Source of the DNA: Knufia peltigerae
Lineage: Eukaryota; Ascomycota; Eurotiomycetes; Chaetothyriales; Trichomeriaceae
DNA: 64,000 bases
Direction of reading: 5' to 3'
Assembly: GCA_030247855.1 (NCBI GenBank)
Contig: JAPDRN010000007.1
Location: forward strand, 558,001-622,000
Shown here: positions 56,770-64,000 of the stretch, piece by piece
Position numbering within the stretch: position 1 is the stretch's first letter
Layout of the letters: every line of letters starts with the position of its first letter
Program-made: the position numbers and the translations under genes
Notes under the pieces: generated by a model
The model's input: the letters and a program-made list of their open reading frames with translations, nothing else
Told to the model about the DNA's origin: nothing
Database searches by the model: none

Positions 56770-58305
56770 ATGGCGCCCAGCCAGTTTCCCGTCAAGGATC
56801 CAGCACCCTCCGTGTGGACGGCCTCGCCTCATCCTCTGGACGACTACCAGTCCACAATTGAATTACCAGGGCAGTGTGACGTGTTGATTGTCGGTTCAGG
56901 TTTCGCTGGTGTTTCTACAGCATACCACATCTTGAAGGATGACCCGGATCCCTGGTCGATAGTGCTTCTTGAAGCACGAGCTCACTGTTCAGGTGCGACA
57001 GGCAGGAATGGAGGTCACATCAAACCGGACACGTACTATAGCGCTCCAAAGTACGAAAGGCTCTATGGCACGAGGCAGGCAGCGGAGCTACAACTCTTCG
57101 AGAGCTCGCAAGTTTGGGCCGTGAAAGAGTTGGTGGATCGAGAAGGCTTGGAGTGCGACTTTCACTTGACTCGGGCACTTGATGTCTACCTCGATCCAGA
57201 TCACGCCGCTCAGACGTACGAGGCGTACCAGAGAATGCTCAACGATGGTTACTTCGACTTGAGGGATGTCTCTTACACGGGTAAGTCAGACGCTGAGCGG
57301 GTAAGTTCCTGAGCCCCTGCCGAATGGGAGACCATATACGTTCAGAACGTTAGCTAACGTCCGGTGGCGAATGTCGTAGATATCGGGTGTCAAAGGAGCA
57401 CAATGTTGCTTCAGCTTCACGGCAGCACACCTGACTCCAAAGCTACTGGTGTTGGGCCTACTAGAGCGTCTTATTAACCAAGGCCTCCAAGCCTACGCCC
57501 ACACCCCGGTGGTGAAAGTCTCCCCAAGTAGGGACAGCGCCGGCTTTTGGACTGTTTCAACCACTCGAGGAGACATCAAAGCACGGAAGGTCATATTTGC
57601 CACGAATGGCTACACTGCCTCATTGCTGCCTCAGTACCATCGAAAAATAGTTCCCGTCCGGGGAGTATGTAGCCACATCACGACACCAAACGGCAACTAT
57701 TCGCCCCATCTCCCTAACACTTATAGTCTGCGTTTCGGTGGTGCCAACTACGATTACTTGATCCCGCGGGCAGACGGCAGTATCGTGGTGGGCGGTGCCC
57801 GGCAGACCTTTTTACACCATCAAGATCGATGGTTCAATTCCGTCAGCGACAATGAACGTATGGTACCGGACTCGGAAAGGTACTTTGACGGCTACATGCA
57901 GCGACACTTTAGGGGCTGGGAGGCTAGCGGAGCGTCTACCGAGAGAGTTTGGACCGGCGGTAAGTCATCATTGCTGAGTAACCGGGCAGGTGACACGAAG
58001 GCTGATCAATGACCGAGATAGTGATGGGCTACACATCAGATTTTATGCCCCATGTTGGTGAAGTTCCGACCAAGCCTGGGCAATACATCATTGCAGGGTT
58101 CTCAGGTCGAGGTATGCCTTACATCTTTTTGGCAAGTGAAGGCCTGGCCCGGATGGTCAGGCATGAGACCCGATACGAAGAGACGAAATTGCCCTCTGTC
58201 TTGAAGTCTACGAGAGAGCGACTGAGCAGCTCAGAGAGCCCTCTCGAAAAGGAGTTTGGGACCGTCTGGAAGGACCGCGCGCAGACGATCCCTCCCCGGC
58301 TTTAG
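56770..58305 (+). CDS. DAO-family FAD-dependent oxidoreductase (paralogue A)
   Basis: Three exons, 56770-57300, 57380-57959 and 58022-58305; 464 aa. The second junction rebuilds WTGVMGYTSDFMPHVG. The ADP-binding motif is VLIVGSGFAGVSTAYHI (GxGxxG) after about 37 residues, followed by the family block CSGATGRNGGHIKPD and, near the end, the second FAD contact PGQYIIAGFSGRGMPYIFLA. This is the glycine/D-amino-acid oxidase fold (PF01266), nearest in style to gamma-glutamylputrescine oxidase/OrdL-like fungal enzymes. It would oxidise an amine or amino acid substrate with O2 or another acceptor. The C-terminus PRL resembles a weak peroxisomal PTS1. Paralogue B (59891) shares the first intron position exactly. 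Convergent with the HAD gene. Confidence 0.9.
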
Positions 58306-58468
58306 GATGGAATGGCTATCTTAGATGACCTTGTCCAAGGTTCTAGCTCTTCGAGTTAATGCTTACACGATGAAGAAAGAGAACAGGCGAGTGCCAATAT
58401 TATTCTGATGCTTGCAGGAACGTGTAGTCGCTACGGCGTCAGCCTGACCTCTATGCAAACGGACCCAA

Positions 58469-59188
58469 CTAGGCCCCGACGATGCCTTGCGCCATCTTGG
58501 GGAGTGTGTCTGCGATGACTCGCATGTCCACACCAGCCATCTCGAGGCACGGCTCCTTTTCGTAGATAGTGCAATAGGCCCCCTGAAACCCTGCCTTGAC
58601 GGCCGCCGACACATCCCACATGTGTGCGGCCGCGAACCACTTCTCATCATCTACACCCAACTTGTCGAGCACGGATCGATATGAGGCTGGGTGAGGCTTC
58701 ACCACCCCGGTGCTATCACAGCTGATGAAGTTCTCCAGGGGCATGTGGACCCCGGCGCGTTCGAAGTAGCCCCGAACGCGTTGAATGTCGCCCGTCGTGA
58801 AGCACCACACCGTGAATCCGGCGTCACGTAATATCTGGAAGGACTCGAAGCAACCAGGCCGCAGTTGAAGACTCGAGTAGCCCTGCACACAGCGTTCGCA
58901 CTCTTCCTCGGTAGCAAAGGAGCGAGGGTCCGTGATGCCCGCAAACCATAGCGACCGATAGAACATCGACCGGAGCACGGATTGATATGGCTTGTGGCGC
59001 TCCGATATCGACAAGAATGTGAACTCGAGCTCCGCGAGCGTCTGCCACGTGAATCCAAAGTGCTTGGGAGTGATGCAGTGCTGCCGTAGTCGGGCCCCGA
59101 GAACCTGGTCAATGCAGTCGTAGTAGGCATCAAACGAGACGCAGGTACCCACGATGTCGAACACGACGTGCTTCTTCTTGGTCGACAT
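58469..59188 (-). CDS. HAD-superfamily, haloacid dehalogenase-like hydrolase
   Basis: Single exon, 239 aa, normal length for type II haloacid dehalogenases. Motif I is VVFDIVGTCVSFD with the nucleophile D11 and T15. Motif II is CFTTGD (T in place of the usual S/SN). Motif III lies in VVKPHPASY, carrying the Lys and Tyr. Motif IV is AAHMWDVSAA. An L-2-haloacid dehalogenase would carry DAYGT and S-x-N-x-x-D; here these read DIVGT and A-x-H-x-x-D. It is therefore a HAD hydrolase of this branch, perhaps acting on a phosphate ester or another ester, rather than a proven dehalogenase. It lies between two paralogous flavin oxidases on the opposite strand, which suggests a shared pathway. Confidence 0.9.
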   Translation of the reverse strand: MSTKKKHVVFDIVGTCVSFDAYYDCIDQVLGARLRQHCITPKHFGFTWQTLAELEFTFLSISERHKPYQSVLRSMFYRSLWFAGITDPRSFATEEECERCVQGYSSLQLRPGCFESFQILRDAGFTVWCFTTGDIQRVRGYFERAGVHMPLENFISCDSTGVVKPHPASYRSVLDKLGVDDEKWFAAAHMWDVSAAVKAGFQGAYCTIYEKEPCLEMAGVDMRVIADTLPKMAQGIVGA

Positions 59189-59890
59189 GTTTTACAGGTG
59201 GTCTGTCAGCGGGCCAGTCGGAGTAATCGCAATGTGGCTGGTACAAATAACAGTTGGGATATGTTGCGCTGTGTCGACTCTCTGGGCGAACAAAAGCCAA
59301 CGAGAAACCCTGACAACACTCGATATATATATTTAAATGGTCCAATGTGTAGAATTTGAACGATAGGGTTTGACCTCGTGAAGCACATGGGCTTATCAGA
59401 AGATCCAAAGGAACCTTCTCAAGGGGAATGTTTTCTCGTGAGCAAAGTCGAGAACATCCGCACCCAAGTCCCTACCAAACCAGCCTTGACAAGCTTCACG
59501 AGGCCTTGACGGTAAGTGGGACCGGCAACTGACATTGTGCCGGTCTGACCAGACCAAGGTCCCCACCACTTCGGCCATGGTGCATCGTTGCTGAGCTGGA
59601 GATTGTTTTTAACAGCAACCGATAGATAGCATCGAGCACTGGAATAAACTGGCCTCACGTGAGCCACAGTGCCCTCAACATGCTCATCATTGCTTGAGGG
59701 CAACGGAAAGCTTGAAACCCCGTCGAAAAGGAATGTTATCTCACCTCGATAAAGGTGCATTCTGGCCGCGCCCAATTCGCTTGAATTTCTTGTGGCAACA
59801 CCATCGTCCGGTGTGAGTTCAGCGTCGTCTTTATCTTTCATCGCCGCATAAAATCGAGGGTCTTAGCGAGGTCAGTAGTCTTTTCCCGCC
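59189..59890. promoter_or_regulatory. Shared divergent promoter, HAD gene / FAD oxidoreductase B
   Basis: 702 bp between the two start codons. It includes an ATATATATATTTAAAT stretch near 59322-59337 that could serve as a TATA region for the leftward gene. No known binding site is identified with confidence. No coding region is supported. Confidence 0.5.
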
Positions 59891-61524
59891 ATGGTCCCAA
59901 GTGCAATTCAGGATGATGTCGGCGCCCATGACGACTCGACGGGTCATTGCATTCTCCCCGTCAAAAACCCTTTGACGTCGTTTTGGTTGAAAGAACCCCA
60001 TGAACTGGGCGACTACAGATCGACTCCAGACCTCCCCGAAAGGAGCGACGTGGTCATCATTGGAGGGGGCTACGCTGGGGTGGCCACGGCTTACCACTTG
60101 TTGAAGCAGAGCCCGGGGGAGAATTTCTCCATTACTCTTCTCGAGGCTCGAGGGGTTTGTACGGGTGCCACGGGACGCAATGGGGGCCATCTCCGACCAG
60201 ACATGTACGGTCATATAGGAAAGCACATGGCCCGCGCCGGGAGGGAAGCCGGGGCAGAAGTGGCTCGATTCGAGGTTGACAATATGTGGGCGATCAAAAA
60301 GGCCATCGAAGATGAAGAAATCGAATGCGACTTTACCCTGACGAGGAGTGTCGACGTCTGGTGTAATGAGGAGGGAGCAAAAAAGGCCAAAGCTGCGTAC
60401 GACTTTTTGGTTAGCCAGGACCTCGAATACATGAAGGATGTCTTCTTCATCACTGATCCCAGCCAAGCCGAAGGGGTAGGTTCCATGGACTAGGATGACG
60501 CGCGCTTTCTTGTCTCTTATCAATCATTGCTAATGGGCTGTTATAGTATTCAGGTATCAAAGGGGCCAAGGCTGCTGCCTCCTTCACAGCCGGAACGGTC
60601 TGGCCGTACAAATTCATCCTCAGTCTCCTGCAGAAGATCTTACAGACAGGTCGCTTGAATCTACAGACCAACACCCCGGTAACCTCAATCCGGCCTGACG
60701 AGGATTGCCTTGATCTTGTCGTGATCGAGACGGAGCGCGGAGCGATTGTGACCCCAAAGGTCGTGCATGCTTCCAATGCGTATGTGTCCGGCGTGCTGCC
60801 GGAGTACGTGCACAGCATCATTCCATGCAAGGGCACTTGCTGCCACGTCGACACCTCCAAGGATTCCAGCAGCTCCGCCCGGGCGCCGCCGCCCTGCCTC
60901 ACCAACTCATACATCATTCGTGATGAAAATCAGATCGTCTCATACCTGATCCCACGCACAGATGGCAGTATCATTGTCGGGGGCGCGCAAACGACGTTTC
61001 GACCATTTCGGTCCCAGTGGTACGGGAACATCGACGATAGCGTGCAAATTGACGCGGCCAAGGGCTACTACGATCACTACATGCAACGGACGTTTCGTGG
61101 GTGGGAAGACTCGGCAGCCGCAGTCTCCAACACCTGGACTGGCGTTATGGGCTATTCGTTCGACACGGCTCCCCATATTGGCCCCGTTCCATCGAGGCCT
61201 GGTCAATTCATCATCGCGGGATTCAACGGCCATGGCATGCCCGTCATATGGTTGTCGGCCAAAGGTCTTGCCGAGATGATTTTGGCCGACAGGAAAGGAC
61301 AGAAAGTCGCCTTCAAAGAGACTGGACTTCCTCGACTTTTCGAAACCTCCCAGCTGCGTATCGACCGCTCACGGAAATATTCAGAGGAAGAAGGCGACAT
61401 TCTGGGATCGGGGGCTATTTTCTTACCACGAGAGCCAACAAACGATCGAGGCCACGAGGTCAAGGGCGCAGTACATGGACGTGGACGAGACATCGCTATT
61501 CCGTATCTCGGCAAAAACGATTGA
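59891..61524 (+). CDS. DAO-family FAD-dependent oxidoreductase (paralogue B)
   Basis: Two exons, 59891-60475 and 60547-61524, 520 aa. The 71-bp intron (GTAGGT..TATAG) lies after the codon for G in SQAEG, at the same protein position and phase as intron 1 of paralogue A; the second intron of A (before VMGY) is absent. FAD site: DVVIIGGGYAGVATAYHLL. Family blocks: CTGATGRNGGHLRPD, LIPRTDGSIIVGGA, YMQRTFRGWED and PGQFIIAGFNGHGMP. Compared with A it carries a longer C-terminus (about 55 extra residues, with a charged RSRKYSEEEGD segment and no targeting signal). The N-termini of A and B also align (PVKDP/PVKNP, W, H-x-L-x-D-Y). The substrate is unknown, likely an amine or amino acid. Followed rightward by the permease gene. 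Confidence 0.9.
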
Positions 61525-62259
61525 AGGACAAAACATAGCAGTAGCGATTTCTACTAGAATGGTCCATTACCCCAATGGCGATGAGGCAGTATTGTACGTA
61601 AAGTTTTGACGGGTTTGAGCTGCCTTAGACAAAGCCCGAGTCCACTTGGCCTTCGCTTTTCACCACCTCCATTCACTTCTCGCAGTCTGAACCGATGGTC
61701 AGAGTTCTCCATTTCGACCTCATCGGACGTCTCTGAGCATCTGCTCTCCATCCACCACAATACGGAGGACAGTACGTCCATGAGGACCGGCACGAGAACA
61801 TTGCCGGTTCAGGCTCCACCCTTGTCCCGGAACCAATCAGCCTCTTTGCCGGGCTGGGTGCCGGTTGCCCGTCTGATACGAGAACGGGCGTCGTCATTCC
61901 ACCTTCACGTTGATCTTCGTCCTCCGCTCAAAGAAGAGAGTGATCGACTATAGACGCTTGACCAACAAAGGGTGTAGTGTAGGTGTTGGCGAGGCCCCGG
62001 CTTCTTTGGACTGTGTAGAATCGAGATAACAACTCCTCCATCAATCGACGATCAGATGGACAACACTACAAAAGTGCCTGGGGAGATGGACGTGACTCTC
62101 CAGGGCATCAAATACCTTCAGAGCCCCCAGCAGGTCGTGAAAGGAATCCTTCTTTCTGCTCGGAAAGGGAGCGCCCACACTATTTGACATCGAGTCCAAG
62201 GCTGATTCCCGCACTCATCCTACACTTTGCTGGGTTCTTGCAGAAGGCAATCTTCCAGA
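61525..62259. other. Intergenic, 735 bp
   Basis: Holds the 3' end of FAD oxidoreductase B and the promoter of the permease, both rightward. Short frames only; no gene and no recognised site. Confidence 0.45.
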
Positions 62260-64000
62260 ATGTCGAATTCCGTGGCACCCATCGACGGACATTCCGTGGA
62301 ACCCATTGACTTGGAAAAGTCCCCGGATTCCACCTTCGCCGACGGACACGACAACGACAAGGACTTTGGCACGCAGACCACCGCCGACCATTATGCAGAA
62401 ACCGGATCCATCTATGACAGTGACTTCGAGGAGATCGGCCTGATGAAGCAGGGTCTTCACCAGAGGCACATTCAGATGATTGCTCTCGCGGGGTGCATTG
62501 GCGTTGGTCTCTTCCTCAACTCCGGACGAGGCATCGCCGCCGCGGGACCGCTAGGTGCTTTCCTGGCGTATTCCATCATGGGAGTGTTTGTGTCCTCGGT
62601 CGTGCTGACCGTCGGGGAGATGGGTGCATTGGTGCCGCTCAGCGGCGGTGTCGTGAGATACGCCGACTACTTTGTCGACAAGTCCCTTGCTTTTGCCATG
62701 GGTTGGAATCAGATTTACTCGTACGCCGTTTCGATTCCCGCAGAACTGGTTGCGGCATCGGTGCTAGTGGAATACTGGACCACCTCCATTAGCAGTGCCG
62801 TCTTCATCACCATCTTTTCCGTCGCCCTTCTGCTCGTCGCACTGGTCTTTGTCAGGGTCTATGGAGAGATTGAATTCACGTTCGCGATACTTAAAATCAT
62901 GCTCATTATTGGTATCAACATCATGGCCCTGGTTATCACCTGTGGCGGGGGCCCTGAGGGCGGAGCCATTGGCTTCCGATACTGGAAACACCCGGGGCCG
63001 TTTGTTCAGTATCTCGGTATCTCAGGATCTTTGGGTCGTTTCCTCGGCGAGTTAATAGGATTGATTCCAGTTCGTTTCGACCTCTTACGTGACTGTCCCT
63101 GCTGACACGTATGCGTGCGTTGCCTGAACAGGCTTTTGGAAGACCTTGGTCAACGCCCTATATGCATTCTCCGGCAGTGAGAACATCAGTCTCGCGGCCG
63201 CCGAGGTGAGGAACCCGCGCCGAAGTATTCCAAAAGCAGCGAAGCGTATCTTTGCGAGGATCCTGATGTTCTATGTCATCTCCATCTTTATGGTCGGCCT
63301 GGTCGTACCCTCGAACGATCCGCATCTGCTCAAGTAAGTATTCTCCCTATACCCTGGCCCCTCTCCCCCTGGTATTTTCTCTTCTACGGGTTTCGCTGAC
63401 AAATATCATCACCACCTCAGGAGCACCGGCACAGCCTCACAGTCCCCGTTCGTCATCGCCGCAGTCCGCGCGGGAATCAAGGGGGTACCAAGTATCATCA
63501 ACACCATCGTCATCACGTCCGCGTGGTCGTCGGCGAATTCGAACATGCTCGGTGGACCGCGAGTGCTCTACGGACTCGCCAAACACGGACACGCGCCTCG
63601 CATCTTCTTACGCCTCAATCGATTTGGCGTGCCATATGTGGCGGTTTCCTTCCTCGGCATCTTCATGTGTCTCGGATTCATGACGCTGTCGAGCAGCTCC
63701 GCCAACGTGTTCGGCTGGCTGCAGGACATGGTGGCCATCAGTACGATGGTGAACTTTATCCTAATTCTGGTCATCTACCTGCGCTACTACTACGCGACCA
63801 GAGCCCAGGGTGTCAACCGTCACACCGAGCTCCCCTGGGCAGCCCCTTTTCAACTGTACGCGAGCTGGGCTTCGGTCTCTTGCTTCCTGTTGCTCTACAT
63901 AACCGGTGGGTTCAACACCTTCATCCACGGCCAATGGTCGACCGAGACCTTCGTCTCCAACTATCTCAACTTGCCCGTCGTGGGCATTCTGTACGTGGGC
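62260..64000 (+). CDS. Amino acid permease, YAT family (3' end beyond window)
   Basis: Exons 62260-63046, 63132-63333 and 63421 onward; the frame is still open at 64000, so the C-terminus (about helices 11-12) is missing. About 522 residues are visible. A long acidic N-terminal tail precedes LMKQGLHQRHIQMIALAGCIGVGLFLNSG, the helix 1 signature of APC-superfamily amino acid permeases. Also present are GEMGALVPLSGG, the helix 6 region FSGSENISLAAAEVRNPRRSIPKAAKR and SAWSSANSNMLGGPRVLYGLAKHGHAP. Intron 1 needs a GC donor (G|GCGAGT..CAG) to give GRFLGFWKTLVNA, where the Phe-Trp pair is usual in the family. Intron 2 is GTAAGT..CTCAG. These carriers import amino acids or related amines at the plasma membrane. 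Its position beside two amine/amino acid oxidase-like genes suggests it supplies their substrate. Confidence 0.9.

Noticed and set aside
57281..57300. An earlier GTAAGT donor (57281) in FAD oxidoreductase A
   Set aside because: Using it would remove the segment that aligns with D-P-S-Q-A-E-G in paralogue B; the donor at 57301 keeps frame and homology.

Overview
The window is nuclear DNA of a filamentous ascomycete (Pezizomycotina). Genes are spaced on both strands. Introns are short (mostly 47-80 bp) with GTRNGT donors, CTRAC-type branch sites and AG acceptors. The gene set is fungal: a Zn2Cys6 regulator, a VTC polyphosphate subunit, a DUF6536 membrane protein, DHA2 and MCH-type MFS carriers and a YAT amino acid permease. 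A Eurotiomycete/Chaetothyriales-like source is a guess only. One 10-N assembly gap lies in an intron near 16.35 kb.

Layout. 0-2.8 kb: 3' end of a TRAPPC12-like gene, tail to tail (13 bp) with a PAQR/Izh receptor, then a divergent SAC3/GANP-like gene. 3.4-11.4 kb: a Ser/Thr-rich secreted protein, a DHA2 drug:H+ antiporter and a five-exon DUF6536 membrane protein. 12.6-21.6 kb: VPS35 (retromer), an Ohr/OsmC peroxidase, a VTC2/3-type subunit and a membrane-anchored Nudix hydrolase. 21.6-31.7 kb: about 10 kb without a supportable gene, rich in short palindromes and simple repeats. 31.7-40.3 kb: a Zn2Cys6 transcription factor, a PQ-loop protein and an MCH-like MFS carrier. 40.7-51.4 kb: housekeeping block with DNA polymerase epsilon (POL2), COX20, a small nuclear-type unknown and NOP58. 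51.4-56.8 kb: a second gene-poor stretch. 56.8-64 kb: a probable catabolic cluster of two paralogous DAO-type FAD oxidoreductases, a haloacid-dehalogenase-like HAD protein between them, and an amino acid permease running off the end.

How the genes work together. Most of the window is unlinked housekeeping: endosome-to-Golgi retrieval, replication, snoRNP assembly, respiratory assembly and polyphosphate synthesis. The POL2/COX20 shared promoter holds an ACGCGT MluI cell-cycle box, as expected of an S-phase gene. The only stretch that reads as a functional unit is the right end, where uptake (permease) and oxidation (two flavoenzymes) of an amine or amino acid appear grouped with a HAD hydrolase. 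Its substrate cannot be read from sequence.

Exon structures were worked out by hand from splice consensus, reading frame and remembered family features. No alignment or database search was run.
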